DNA of 64,000 nucleotides from Halorubellus sp034808145 (GCF_034808145.1 NZ_JAXHGM010000010.1:45175-109174); one strand, 5' to 3'; positions 44,686 to 53,353 are shown, numbered from the stretch's first letter. Translations and numbers: made by a program. Notes: generated by a model from the sequence alone, not told the origin.

Positions 44686-46605
44686 ATGACTGACGACGAC
44701 CTCATCTGGCGCGTCTCGGGCGGTTCCGGCGACGGGATCGACTCGACCAGCCAGAACTTCGCGAAGGCCCTGATGCGATCGGGGCTGAACATCTTCACGC
44801 ATCGTCACTATCCCTCTCGAATCCGCGGCGGCCACACGTACGTCGAGATCCGGGCGTCCAACGACGACGTTCGGTCCCGCGGCGACGGATACAACTTCCT
44901 CCTCGCCCTCGGCGACTCCTTCGCGCGCAACCCGAAGGAGGACGCCTACTACGGGAACGAGGAGCTGAAACCGCTCAGCGAGAACCTCGACGACCTCAAC
45001 GAGGGCGGCGTCATCGTCTACGACACCGGCCTCCTCGACGAGGACGACGTCGCGGAACTCGACCTCGAGGCGCGCGCCGAGGAGAACGACTGGCACCTCT
45101 ACCCGATGGACCTCCGCGAGATCGCGAAGGAACACGGGCGCGAGGTCATGCGGAACACCGCCGGCGTCGCCGCGACCGCCGCGCTCCTCGACATGGACCT
45201 CCAGCACATCGAGGAGATCATGGGCGAGGCCATGTCCGGCGACATCCTCGACGCGAACGTCACCATCCTCGAGGACACCTACGAGGACGTCAAGGAGAAC
45301 ACGGAGATGACTCACGACCTCCGTGCACCCACCGGCGAGTACGAGAGCGAGCAGGCGCTGCTCTCGGGCTCGAACGCCATCGCGTACGGCGCCATCGACG
45401 CCGGCTGTCGGTTCATCGCGGGCTACCCGATGACGCCGTGGACGGACGTCTTCACGATCATGAGCCAGAACCTCCCGGAGATGGGCGGTATCTCCGAGCA
45501 GGTCGAGGACGAGATCGCCGCAGCCGCGCTCGCGGTGGGCGCCAGCCACAACGGTGCGAAAGCGATGTCCGGGTCCTCGGGCGGCGGGTTCGCGCTCATG
45601 AGCGAACCGCTCGGCCTCGCCGAGCAGACCGAGACGCCGCTCGTGCTCGTCGAAGCGATGCGCGCCGGTCCCTCCACGGGGATGCCGACGAAGCCCGAGC
45701 AGGCCGACCTCGAGCACGTCCTCTACACGAGTCAGGGCGACAGCCAGCGCGTCGTGTTCGCGCCCGGGAACATCCGGGAGGCCTACGAGCAGACGCGGAT
45801 GGCGTTCAAGATCGCGTACGACTACCAGATCCCCGCCATCCTCGTCTACGACCAGAAGCTCGGCGGCGAGAACACGAACGTCGACGTCGAGTTCTTCGAC
45901 CGCGAGCCCGCGCCCGACCTCGGGTCGACGCTCACCGAGGAGGAGCTCCGGGAGGCCGCGCACGACGACTCCGGGAAGTTCCACCGGTTCCAGCACGACC
46001 CCGAGAACAACTTCGAGGGCGTCCCCGACGGCGTGAGTCCACGGTCGCTCCCCGGCCAGCAGGAGGGCCGCTACCTCGCCAGCGGGAACGAGCACAACCC
46101 GAGCGGGCACATCAGCGAGGACCCGGACAACCGCGTCGCGCAGATGGACCGCCGGAAGCGCAAGAAGGAGGCCATCCGCGCGGAGCTCGACGAGGACTCC
46201 CAGCAGACGTACTTCGGGCCCGAGGAGGCCGAGTACGGTATCCTCACGTGGGGGTCGAGTCAGGGTGCGGTCAAGGAGGCCGTCGACCGCCTCAACGAGA
46301 ACGGGCACTCCGTGAAGGCGCTGTCCGTGTCGGACATGATGCCGTACCCCGTCGAGGAGGTCACCGAGTGGCTGGAGAGCGTGGACGAGGCGATGGTCGT
46401 GGAGATGAACGCGACCGCGCAGTTCCGCGGTCTCACGCAGAAGGAGCTCGGTCGGTTCGGCGACAAGCTGACGAGCCTCCTGAAGTACAACGGGAACCCC
46501 TTCGAGCCCGCGGAGGTCGTCGAGGGGTTCGAAGCGAACGTCAACGGCGGCGACACCTCGGACCTGCAGGCGCAGGTCCGGATCGAACCTGCAGCAGGTG
46601 ACTAA
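44686..46605 (+). CDS. porA: Pyruvate:ferredoxin oxidoreductase alpha subunit (2-oxoacid family)
   Basis: This 639-residue protein fuses the gamma-type domain (WRVSGGSGDGIDSTSQNFA, then SRIRGGHTYVEIR) to the alpha domain (ALLSGSNAIAYGAIDAGCRF, then GYPMTPWTD). The C-terminal transketolase-like part contains VEEVTEWLESVDEAMVVEMN. This two-subunit layout is that of halobacterial 2-oxoacid:ferredoxin oxidoreductases, which oxidise pyruvate or 2-oxoglutarate with CoA and reduce a 2Fe-2S ferredoxin. I choose pyruvate because the beta subunit length (311) and the Lrp neighbour match the Por locus as I know it in Halobacterium. KorA is the alternative. It is separated from porB by 3 nt. Confidence 0.75.
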   Translation: MTDDDLIWRVSGGSGDGIDSTSQNFAKALMRSGLNIFTHRHYPSRIRGGHTYVEIRASNDDVRSRGDGYNFLLALGDSFARNPKEDAYYGNEELKPLSENLDDLNEGGVIVYDTGLLDEDDVAELDLEARAEENDWHLYPMDLREIAKEHGREVMRNTAGVAATAALLDMDLQHIEEIMGEAMSGDILDANVTILEDTYEDVKENTEMTHDLRAPTGEYESEQALLSGSNAIAYGAIDAGCRFIAGYPMTPWTDVFTIMSQNLPEMGGISEQVEDEIAAAALAVGASHNGAKAMSGSSGGGFALMSEPLGLAEQTETPLVLVEAMRAGPSTGMPTKPEQADLEHVLYTSQGDSQRVVFAPGNIREAYEQTRMAFKIAYDYQIPAILVYDQKLGGENTNVDVEFFDREPAPDLGSTLTEEELREAAHDDSGKFHRFQHDPENNFEGVPDGVSPRSLPGQQEGRYLASGNEHNPSGHISEDPDNRVAQMDRRKRKKEAIRAELDEDSQQTYFGPEEAEYGILTWGSSQGAVKEAVDRLNENGHSVKALSVSDMMPYPVEEVTEWLESVDEAMVVEMNATAQFRGLTQKELGRFGDKLTSLLKYNGNPFEPAEVVEGFEANVNGGDTSDLQAQVRIEPAAGD

Positions 46606-46608
46606 CCT

Positions 46609-47544
46609 ATGAGTGCATTCAACGCAGTCGACGACGAGCGAGAGATCGACCGGGACGAGTTCACGCCCGGTATCGAACCCCAGCCGACGTGGTGTCCGGG
46701 GTGTGGTGACTTCGGCGTCCTGAAGGCGCTGAAGCAGGCGCTCCCGGAGGTCGGGAAGACGCCCGAGGAGGTCCTGACGGTCACGGGCATCGGGTGCTCG
46801 GGGAAGCTGAACAGCTATCTGGACACGTACGGCTTCCACACGATTCACGGCCGCAGTCTTCCGGTCGCGCGTGCGGCGAAGCTCGCGAACCCCGGCGTCG
46901 AGGTCATCGCCGCGGGCGGTGACGGCGACGGGTACGGCATCGGTGGGAACCACACGATGCACACCGCGCGCGAGAACCACGACATGACGTACATCGTGTT
47001 CAACAACGAGATCTTCGGGCTGACGAAGGGCCAGACGAGTCCCACGTCGCCGAAGGGTCACAAGTCGAAGACCCAGCCCCACGGGAACACGAAGACGCCG
47101 ATCCGGCCGCTGTCGCTCGCGCTCACGAGCGGCGCGACGTACGTCGCGCGGACGGCCGCGGTGAACCCGAACCAGGCGAAGGAGATCATCAAGGAGGCCA
47201 TCGAGCACGACGGGTTCGCGCACATCGACTTCCTCACGCAGTGCCCGACGTGGAACAAGGACGCGCGCCAGTACGTGCCGTACATCGACGTGCAGGAGTC
47301 CGACGACTACGACTTCGACACGAGCTCGCGGCGCGAGGCCCAGGAGATGATGACGAAGACCGAGGAGAAGCTGTACGAGGGCGAGGTCCTCACGGGCCGG
47401 TACTACGTCGACGACGAGTCGACGTCCTACCAGTCCCAGAAGCAGGACATCGGCGAGATGCCGACGGAGCCGCTCGCGGAGCGGTACTTCGACGACGACT
47501 ACGAGTGGGAGCGTAGCTACGACCTGCTCGACCGCCACAAGTAA
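46609..47544 (+). CDS. porB: Pyruvate:ferredoxin oxidoreductase beta subunit (2-oxoacid family)
   Basis: This 311-residue protein is the thiamine-diphosphate-binding subunit. TPTWCPGCGDFG-like cysteines appear near residue 30, the TPP motif is GDGDGYGIGGNHTMHTARE, and VFNNEIFGLTKGQTSPTSP follows. A further Cys in DFLTQCPTW may take part in the iron-sulfur cluster. With the alpha subunit it converts a 2-oxoacid to its acyl-CoA and passes electrons to ferredoxin. The porAB pair is a tight operon with porA. Pyruvate is the favoured substrate, 2-oxoglutarate the alternative. Confidence 0.75.
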   Translation: MSAFNAVDDEREIDRDEFTPGIEPQPTWCPGCGDFGVLKALKQALPEVGKTPEEVLTVTGIGCSGKLNSYLDTYGFHTIHGRSLPVARAAKLANPGVEVIAAGGDGDGYGIGGNHTMHTARENHDMTYIVFNNEIFGLTKGQTSPTSPKGHKSKTQPHGNTKTPIRPLSLALTSGATYVARTAAVNPNQAKEIIKEAIEHDGFAHIDFLTQCPTWNKDARQYVPYIDVQESDDYDFDTSSRREAQEMMTKTEEKLYEGEVLTGRYYVDDESTSYQSQKQDIGEMPTEPLAERYFDDDYEWERSYDLLDRHK

Positions 47545-47672
47545 CGCGACTGCGCGTTCGACGGTGACCGTCGGGGCTGGGGCCTGCGTTCGCAGGCCGC
47601 GGTTCCCGAGTTGCGAGGGCGAGTTCGGTCGTCCGAAAGCTTCTTTCGCACCGACGCAAATTTATTCTACAT

Positions 47673-48101
47673 ATGAGTACGGAGTCGACGGCCGATCGTA
47701 TCCTCTCTATCTTGGAGGAGGACGCGCAGGCGTCCCACGCGGAGATCGCGAATCGAGCGGGGGTCTCGAAGCCGACGGTACGGAAGTACATCGACGAGCT
47801 CGAGTCCGATGGCGTCATCGTCGGGTACTCGGCGGAGGTGGATCCGAAGAAGCTCTCGAGTCAGTCGATCGCGCTCGTCGGTATCGACGTGGCGAGCGAG
47901 AAGTACGTCGAGGGGACGCGTGCGTTGAAGGCGCTGGACGAGGTGGAGTCCCTGTACACGTCGAGCGGCGACCACATGCTGATGGCGGAGGTGCGTGCGT
48001 CGGACGGGAACGCGCTCGGGTCCGTCATCGAGGACGAGATACTCGACATCGAGGGCGTGACTGCGGCGCATCCGTCCTTCCTCCAGGAGCGACTGAAGTA
48101 G
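47673..48101 (+). CDS. Lrp/AsnC family transcription regulator
   Basis: This 142-residue protein has an N-terminal winged helix-turn-helix (ADRILSILEEDAQASHAEIA, with the recognition helix in SKPTVRKYIDELE) and a C-terminal RAM/ligand-binding domain (LVGIDVASEKYVEGTRALKA, then GDHMLMAEV). Such proteins form dimers or octamers and sense amino acids or similar ligands. It lies 128 bp after porB, the same order as the LrpA-like regulator next to por genes in Halobacterium, so it may control porAB. An AT-rich TTTATTC lies 6 nt before the ATG, too near to be its TATA box. Confidence 0.85.
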   Translation: MSTESTADRILSILEEDAQASHAEIANRAGVSKPTVRKYIDELESDGVIVGYSAEVDPKKLSSQSIALVGIDVASEKYVEGTRALKALDEVESLYTSSGDHMLMAEVRASDGNALGSVIEDEILDIEGVTAAHPSFLQERLK

Positions 48102-48219
48102 CGACGCGACCGGCCGTCGCGTGGCCCAGTGAGGAGTGGGTTCTGTGGTGCTCGGTGACCGTCGACGAGCGGGTTCTCCGACCGGCGGGGTTATGACCGT
48201 CGCGTGTCAATTCGGGGGT

Positions 48220-48699
48220 ATGCCGACGTTCACGCGAGAGGTTCGGGTCCGTGCGCCGTTCGACGCGGTCTGGGAGTTCCATTCGAAGGCGTCGGGACTG
48301 GAGGCGTTGACGCCCGAGTTCATGGGACTCGATCTGCTCGCGGTTCGCGGTCCCGATGGCGAGGTGGACCCGGACGTCCTGGAGACGGGTTCGGAGATCG
48401 AGATGCGGATGCAACCGTTCGGGGTGACGCCCGCGCAGTCCTGGACGTCGGTCATCGTGGAGCGCGAGGCGAACGACGGGTCGGCGTACTTCGTCGACGA
48501 GATGCGTGACGGGCCGTTCCGTCTCTGGCGGCACACGCACCTGTTCTACGCGGACGGCGACGACACCATCGTCCGCGACCGCCTCGACTATCGCCTGCCC
48601 CTCGGCGGGCTCGGTGACGCGGCGGGGCCGTTCGCGAAGGTCGGGTTCGAGGGGATGTTCCGCGACCGCCACAAGCGCACGAAGCGCCTCCTCGAGTAG
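48220..48699 (+). CDS. SRPBCC family protein (polyketide cyclase/START fold)
   Basis: I start at 48220 (MPTFTREVRVRAPFDAVWEF), giving 159 residues. The sequence has the START-like pattern: an opening strand, the helix APFDAVWEFHSKASGLEALTP, a seven-strand sheet with FVDEMRDGPFRLWRHTHLF and DRLDYRLPLGGLG, and a C-terminal helix. It resembles cell-division-inhibitor-like SRPBCC proteins of unknown ligand. It stands alone upstream of a flavoprotein gene and shares its strand. Confidence 0.8.
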   Translation: MPTFTREVRVRAPFDAVWEFHSKASGLEALTPEFMGLDLLAVRGPDGEVDPDVLETGSEIEMRMQPFGVTPAQSWTSVIVEREANDGSAYFVDEMRDGPFRLWRHTHLFYADGDDTIVRDRLDYRLPLGGLGDAAGPFAKVGFEGMFRDRHKRTKRLLE

Positions 48700-48769
48700 G
48701 GCGTCGAGGAGCCGACGGGACTTTCCGGAACGCATACGTTTTTTCGCCCGGAGCGAATGGCGTGCTATC

Positions 48770-49336
48770 ATGGCACGAGTTCTCGTCGTCGGTGGCGGTC
48801 CGGCCGGCCTGAGCGCGGCGCTGTTCACCGCGAAGAACGGCCTCGACACGAAGGTGTTCGACACCGACGACTCGTGGATGCACAAGGCGCACCTCTTCAA
48901 CTACCTCGGCATCGAGTCGATGGACGGCGAGCGGTTCCTCGAGGAGTCCCGCGAGCAGGCGGACTCCTACGGCGTCGAACGCCACCAGGGCGAGGCCGTG
49001 ACCGGCATCGAGTCGACCGACGGGGGCTTCGTCGTGACGACCGACGACGACGAGGACGCCGAGTACGAGGCCGAGTACGTCGTGCTCGCGACCGGCGCCG
49101 ACCGCGACCTCGCGGAGGCGATGGGATGCGAGCACGACGACGACGGCACCGTCAGCGTGGACCTCTCGATGGAGACGTCGGTCGAGGACTGCTATGCGAC
49201 CGGCGCGATGGTCCGCGACCAGGAGTGGCAGGCGGTCATCTCCGCCGGCGACGGCGGCGCCGCGGCGCTCGACATCCTCAGCGAGGAGGAGGGCGAGCAC
49301 TTCCACGACTTCGACGTGCCGGCCGACGCCGAGTAG
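48770..49336 (+). CDS. Short thioredoxin-reductase-like FAD protein
   Basis: The start at 48770 gives MARVLVVGGGPAGLSAALFT, with the Rossmann FAD motif GGGPAG. The 188-residue protein covers only one nucleotide-binding domain, with EAEYVVLATGADRDLAE and a final VEDCYATGAMV that matches the second FAD motif of thioredoxin reductases. It lacks the NADPH domain and any CxxC motif, so it is not a thioredoxin reductase. It may be a FAD-bound partner of another reductase. An AT-rich stretch at 48736-48746 is a candidate TATA region. Confidence 0.75.
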   Translation: MARVLVVGGGPAGLSAALFTAKNGLDTKVFDTDDSWMHKAHLFNYLGIESMDGERFLEESREQADSYGVERHQGEAVTGIESTDGGFVVTTDDDEDAEYEAEYVVLATGADRDLAEAMGCEHDDDGTVSVDLSMETSVEDCYATGAMVRDQEWQAVISAGDGGAAALDILSEEEGEHFHDFDVPADAE

Positions 49337-49469
49337 CGGACTGGTCGACCACCGCGGCGTCGTGGCCGGTCGGTTCGCCGAGTAGCCGACCGTCGGCCAG
49401 GTCCCCCTCGGGGATAGTCGCTTCGCCGGTACCGGAACGGGTTTGAGGGCGTCCGCGTACCGTGCACGT

Positions 49470-50411
49470 GTGTTCAGTCGGGTGCGGCGCGCGGTCGTAG
49501 AGCGGCCGGTCGTCGGTCTCGCCGTCGCGATACTGGCGGTGTCGACGAGCGCGCCGCTCGTTCGAGCCGTCGAGGACGCGCCGAGCACCGTGATCGCGTT
49601 CTACCGCGTCCTGTTCATGACCGCGCTCGTCGCCCCGTTCGCCGTCCGCCGGAACCCCGGTGACTTCCGCGAGATATCGCGTCGCGACCTCGCGATAGCG
49701 GTGGTCGCGGGGGTCGCGCTCGCCGCGCACTTCGCGCTCTGGTTCGTCAGCATCGACCTCACCACCATCGCCGCGAGCGCGACGCTCGTCCAGACCCAGC
49801 CCGTGTTCGTCGCCGTCGGCGCGTGGCTCGTGCTCTCGGACCGCATCACGCCTCGGACGGTCCTCGGTATCGTCGTCGCCGTCGTCGGCGCGGCGCTCAT
49901 CGGCCTGGACGCCTCGGGCAGCTCCACCGTGTCCGACCCGCTCCTCGGGAACGCGCTCGCCGTCGTCTCCGCCGGGATGGCCGCGGCGTACGTCCTCGTC
50001 GGGCGGTCGCTCCGCCAGCGCGTCCGCGTGTTCCCGTACACGACCGTCGTCTACGGTGCGTGCACCGTCGCGCTCCTCGCGACCGCGCTCGCTCAGGGGC
50101 ACGACCTCCTCGGGTACCCGTCGGTGGAGTGGGTGCTGTTCGCCGCGATGGCCATCGGCCCGGGGTTCTTCGGACACACTGTCATCAACTGGCTGCTCGA
50201 ACGCGTCGAGTCCGCGGTCGTCTCCGTCTCACTCCTGGGGGAGGCCGTCGGGAGCGCGCTCCTCGCGCTCGTCATCTTCGGGGAGGTCCCCGGGTGGCTC
50301 ACCGTCCTCGGGGGCGCGATCGCGCTCGCCGGAATCGCCGTCACCGTCATGGCGCGCGAACGCGGCGCCGACCCCGAAGCCGCCGAGGCGGACGAGGTTC
50401 CAGGCGACTGA
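49470..50411 (+). CDS. EamA/DMT-family transporter
   Basis: I choose the GTG at 49470 (VFSRVRRAVVERP), giving 313 residues; a TTG at 49443 would add nine. The protein has ten hydrophobic segments in two EamA repeats, each about 140 residues. The first repeat has APSTVIAFYRVLFMTALVAP and the second ESAVVSVSLLGEAVGSALLA, the family's P-x-x-A-x-x-R and E-P/E-x-x-x-S-x-L type motifs. It probably exports a small metabolite such as an amino acid; the substrate is unknown. It stands alone. Confidence 0.88.
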   Translation: MFSRVRRAVVERPVVGLAVAILAVSTSAPLVRAVEDAPSTVIAFYRVLFMTALVAPFAVRRNPGDFREISRRDLAIAVVAGVALAAHFALWFVSIDLTTIAASATLVQTQPVFVAVGAWLVLSDRITPRTVLGIVVAVVGAALIGLDASGSSTVSDPLLGNALAVVSAGMAAAYVLVGRSLRQRVRVFPYTTVVYGACTVALLATALAQGHDLLGYPSVEWVLFAAMAIGPGFFGHTVINWLLERVESAVVSVSLLGEAVGSALLALVIFGEVPGWLTVLGGAIALAGIAVTVMARERGADPEAAEADEVPGD

Positions 50412-50459
50412 GAACCGACCTCCGCTCTCTTGGCGGACGCGTCCCGACACACACCTGCG

Positions 50460-50612
50460 ATGCAAGTGAACGTCCGCCCGCTCGGCGCGCTCGGCATCCT
50501 CGGCGTCCTCGGCGTCTTCGCGGACGAGCCAGCGCTCTACGCGCTGTTCGCGCTGTTCTCGCTCTTCGCCGTCGACCGGACCGTCGAGGTGCCCGTCCCG
50601 GGCACGAGCTGA
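50460..50612 (+). CDS. Small hydrophobic protein (50 aa)
   Basis: The ATG at 50460 opens a 50-residue frame with GC-rich codon use and two hydrophobic stretches (GALGILGVLGVF and LYALFALFSLFAV). It could be a small membrane protein. It lies 48 nt after the transporter stop and ends 35 nt before the convergent queC stop. There is no family match I can name. It may be a real gene or a by-product of the high GC content. Confidence 0.45.
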   Translation: MQVNVRPLGALGILGVLGVFADEPALYALFALFSLFAVDRTVEVPVPGTS

Positions 50613-50646
50613 CAGTGTCGCTCGCGAACCACGGGCCGACGTCCGT

Positions 50647-51432
50647 TCAGCGGTCGTCCTCGACGTAGTCCGGCCGTTCGGCGTACGCGATGGGGTCGCG
50701 TTCGCCGAGCCGCTGGAACGCCTGCAGGCGGAACGCGCACGCGTCGCACGTCCCGCACGCGGGCTCGTTCTCCCGGTAACAACTCCACGTGTGCTCGTAG
50801 GGGACGCCGAGTTCGAGACCGCGTTCGGCGATGTCGGTCTTCGAGGACTCGACGAACGGCGCGCGGATCTCGACGTCGGTGTCGTCCTTCGTCCCGGCGT
50901 CGACGACGCCCTGGAACGCCTCGAAGAACGCCGGCCGGCAGTCCGGGTACCCCGAGAAGTCCTCGCTGTGCGCGCCGATGAACACCGCCTCGCAGTCGTT
51001 CGCCTCGGCGTAGCTCGTCGCCATCGCGAGGAGGTTCGCGTTCCGGAACGGCACGTACGAGTCCGGAACCTCGTCGTCGCCCAGGTCCGCGTCCGCGACG
51101 GCGAGCTCGTCGTCGGTGAGGCTCGACGCCCCGATGGCCGCGAGGTGCCCGGTCTCGACGTGCAGGAAGTCGGCGGCGTCGACCGCGTCGGCGAGCGCGC
51201 GAGCGCACTCGTACTCGCGGGCCGCGGTGTTCTGGCCGTACGACGTGTGCAGGAGGTACAGGTCGTAGCCGCGGTCCGCGGCGACGTACGCCGCCGTCGC
51301 CGAGTCCATCCCGCCCGAGGCGAGCACGACCGCGCGCTCGGCGGTCGCGTCGTCGTCGGGGTCGGCGGCGTCGTCGGGAGCGCGCTGGCGGGCGGACGAT
51401 GCGGTCGTCGGGTCGGTCGTGTCGTCGGTCAT
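50647..51432 (-). CDS. queC: 7-cyano-7-deazaguanine (preQ0) synthase
   Basis: I start at 51432 (MTDDTTDPTTASS), giving 261 residues with an acidic N-terminal leader of about 34 residues. The PP-loop is VVLASGGMDSATAA, and the C-terminal zinc-binding cysteines are in SCYRENEPACGTCDACAFR. QueC makes preQ0 from carboxydeazaguanine with ATP and ammonia. In archaea preQ0 feeds archaeosine in tRNA. It is the last gene of queD-queE-queC, 17 nt after queE. Confidence 0.94.
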   Translation of the reverse strand: MTDDTTDPTTASSARQRAPDDAADPDDDATAERAVVLASGGMDSATAAYVAADRGYDLYLLHTSYGQNTAAREYECARALADAVDAADFLHVETGHLAAIGASSLTDDELAVADADLGDDEVPDSYVPFRNANLLAMATSYAEANDCEAVFIGAHSEDFSGYPDCRPAFFEAFQGVVDAGTKDDTDVEIRAPFVESSKTDIAERGLELGVPYEHTWSCYRENEPACGTCDACAFRLQAFQRLGERDPIAYAERPDYVEDDR

Positions 51433-51449
51433 GGTGAAGTCGAATGGAG

Positions 51450-52229
51450 TCACGTCTCGGGGGCGTCGTTCCAGAGGTCGACGTGCAGGCGCGGCGTGTA
51501 CCGGTAGCCGCGGTCGAGCGCGAGGTCGGCGACGCGCTCGCGGGTCTCGGCGAGTCGGTCGCGGGTCGCGCCCTCGGGCATGAGGAGGACGTCCGCGTCG
51601 CGGACGGTCGCGGTCGTCGCGTCACGGAGTCGCGCGACGAGCGCGTCGACCTCGTCGACGTCGTCGCGCTCGGAGACGACGAACTTCAGCTGGCTGTCGT
51701 ACGATTCCACGAGCGAACCGAGCGCGTCCAGGTCGATCCGGCGGTCGTCGTGGCGTTCGGCCCACTCGCCGTCGCCCTTCGGGTCGCGCTCGGCCGTGGG
51801 GACGCTGTTCGCGAGCTTGGGGGAGATGGACGCGAGGTCGACTGGGGCGTCCGTGGCGACGGTGCCGTTCGTCTCCACGGTCGTGTGGTAGCCGCGGTCG
51901 GCCAGGCGCTCCAGGAGCGTCTCGCTCGCGTCGTGCACGAGCGGCTCCCCGCCCGTGAGCACGACGTGTTCGGCGTCGTAGGACTCGACCTCGGCGACGA
52001 CGGCGTCCACGTCCAGCCACGCGTGCGTCGGCTCCCACGACGTGTGATACGAGTCGCAGTACCAGCAACGGAGGTTGCAGCCGCTCGTGCGAACGAACAC
52101 CGACGGCGTCCCCGCGAGCCGGCCCTCGCCCTGGAGGGACTCGAACAGCTCGTTCACCGGGAGCGCGTCGCCGTCCCCGTCTCTCCCCGAGTCGATGGCG
52201 TCGTCGTCGATGCGGTCCGTGACCGGCAT
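51450..52229 (-). CDS. queE: 7-carboxy-7-deazaguanine synthase
   Basis: I start at 52229 (MPVTDRIDDDAIDSG), giving 259 residues. It has the radical-SAM cluster motif CNLRCWYCDSYHTSW (CxxxCxxC), preceded by ESLQGEGRLAGTPSVFVR as in QueE. A GGEPLVH motif and ISPKLANSV complete the family pattern. It turns 6-carboxytetrahydropterin into carboxydeazaguanine. The start lies 2 nt after the queD stop, so the genes are coupled. Confidence 0.94.
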   Translation of the reverse strand: MPVTDRIDDDAIDSGRDGDGDALPVNELFESLQGEGRLAGTPSVFVRTSGCNLRCWYCDSYHTSWEPTHAWLDVDAVVAEVESYDAEHVVLTGGEPLVHDASETLLERLADRGYHTTVETNGTVATDAPVDLASISPKLANSVPTAERDPKGDGEWAERHDDRRIDLDALGSLVESYDSQLKFVVSERDDVDEVDALVARLRDATTATVRDADVLLMPEGATRDRLAETRERVADLALDRGYRYTPRLHVDLWNDAPET

Positions 52230-52231
52230 CC

Positions 52232-52690
52232 CTACAGCGGGCTGCCGCCCGTGAGCTCGCTCGTCTCCGACACCTGCACGCGGACGTCCGCGACCGACTC
52301 CGGGAGCGCGTCGAGGAGCTTCGTCTCCAGGACGACGCTCATTACCTCCGCGGTCGGCGGGCGCTCCAAGGTCACGACCGCGTCGCCGTCGCCCGCGTCC
52401 TCGAACACCTCGACCAGCGGGTCGTCGTCCTCGAGGAGGAACCGGTGATCCCAGTCGTCGACGACGTCCGTCACCGCGCCCTTGTCGACGACCCAGCCCT
52501 CCTCGGTGACGTCGCCGGTGATGGCGACCGCGATCTCGTAGTTGTGGCCGTGCGGCCGCGAGCACTTCCCGTCGTGGTGCCGGATGCGATGCCCGGCGGA
52601 GATCCGCAGCGGTCGGTCCCGCCCCACGTACAGCGTCCGTCGCGCGTCCGCGAGGCGCTCCGCCGACGCCGACGATATTCTCTCCATCAT
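52232..52690 (-). CDS. queD: 6-carboxytetrahydropterin synthase-like protein
   Basis: The start at 52690 (MMERISSASAERLADAR) gives 152 residues. The zinc-binding histidines are in ISAGHRIRHH and CSRPHGHNYEI, the catalytic Cys is the one in GKCSRPHGH, and MSVVLETKLLDALP with a final Glu (SETSELTGG) completes the QueD/PTPS fold. It makes the pterin precursor for preQ0. It is the first gene of the preQ0 operon. A 25-bp tandem repeat lies upstream of it. Confidence 0.92.
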   Translation of the reverse strand: MMERISSASAERLADARRTLYVGRDRPLRISAGHRIRHHDGKCSRPHGHNYEIAVAITGDVTEEGWVVDKGAVTDVVDDWDHRFLLEDDDPLVEVFEDAGDGDAVVTLERPPTAEVMSVVLETKLLDALPESVADVRVQVSETSELTGGSPL

Positions 52691-52778
52691 ACTCCGAGAT
52701 TCCTGCAGTCGCACTTGAAACTGCTCATCCGCCGTGAACGCGCCGCTCGCCGGCCTGGAATCAGCGGGGAAACCGTCG

Positions 52779-52874
52779 GCAGGGACCACCGGAGGAGTCG
52801 TGTGCAGGGACCAGCGAAGGAATCGGCGGCAGATACCACCGGAGCAACCCGTAGCAGGAGCGAGTCCACGCGCG
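52779..52874. repeat. 25-bp imperfect tandem repeat upstream of queD
   Basis: GCAGGGACC starts at 52779 and 52804, GCAGATACC at 52829, and a weaker GCAGGAGCG at 52854, so the period is exactly 25 bp. The first and third copies also share the ACCGGAG segment. It lies 89-185 bp upstream of the queD start and just beyond the stop of the helix-turn-helix gene. Confidence 0.55.
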
Positions 52875-52895
52875 GACGGGCGCCTCGGTCGGCGG

Positions 52896-53243
52896 TCAGT
52901 CCATCTGTTCCTGTATCTGGTTCTTCGCCGCCGACCGGTCCTCCGTCGACAGGTCCGGTTTGTCGCCCGTGAACTCGATGGCGAACTCGTCCAGCGTGCG
53001 CCGGTAGACGTTCGTCCGCCGCCCCTCGTCGGAGAGCTGTCGCCCTTCACACTGGAGGAGCCCGACCGACTCCAGTTCCTCGATGCGACGATAGCACGTC
53101 GCGATGGGAACGCCCAGCTCGTCGCTGAGGTCCTGGGCGGACGTCGGCGTGCGCGCCGCGCAGAGGATCTCGGCGCTGTACTTGTTGCCGAGGGCCGTCA
53201 GGACGCTGGTGGCGACGTCGTCGGTCCGCGCACTCGAACTCAT
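52896..53243 (-). CDS. Helix-turn-helix (ArsR-like) regulator
   Basis: I start at 53243 (MSSSARTDDVATSVLTALGN), giving 115 residues. The winged helix is visible as NKYSAEILCAARTPTSAQDL, then the recognition helix in PIATCYRRIEELESVGLL and a wing at QLSDEGRRTNVYRRT. It has no metal-binding Cys pair typical of ArsR proper. The start lies 56 bp from a five-copy 11-bp repeat, so it may control itself and the divergent UbiA gene. No effector can be told. Confidence 0.75.
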   Translation of the reverse strand: MSSSARTDDVATSVLTALGNKYSAEILCAARTPTSAQDLSDELGVPIATCYRRIEELESVGLLQCEGRQLSDEGRRTNVYRRTLDEFAIEFTGDKPDLSTEDRSAAKNQIQEQMD

Positions 53244-53298
53244 GTCCCAGCCCTTCACGATTATCACGTTTGAAACTTCCGGCTGGTCCGGCGGGCCA

Positions 53299-53353
53299 AC
53301 GACCAGCTGACGACCAGTTAACGACCAGTTAACGACCAGCTGACGACCAGCGC
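53299..53353. promoter_or_regulatory. Five 11-bp tandem repeats between divergent genes
   Basis: The unit ACGACCAGYTR repeats five times at 53299, 53310, 53321, 53332 and 53343. The first four copies fit the consensus, with CTG or TTA in alternative copies; the last has GCGC at its end. The 11-bp period is one helical turn, so each unit faces the same side of the DNA. GGCTGGTC at 53281-53288 repeats the core in the opposite direction. The array lies upstream of both the regulator (53243) and the UbiA gene (53428). Confidence 0.6.

Noticed and set aside
44686..47544. 2-oxoglutarate:ferredoxin oxidoreductase (korAB)
   Set aside because: Not excluded, but the beta subunit length and the Lrp gene after it fit the pyruvate enzyme better.
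47661..47667. TATA-like box just before the Lrp-type gene
   Set aside because: It lies only 6 nt before the ATG, so transcription from it would start inside the gene and lose the helix-turn-helix.
48770..49336. Thioredoxin reductase (trxB)
   Set aside because: The protein has only 188 residues and lacks the NADPH domain and the CxxC motif.
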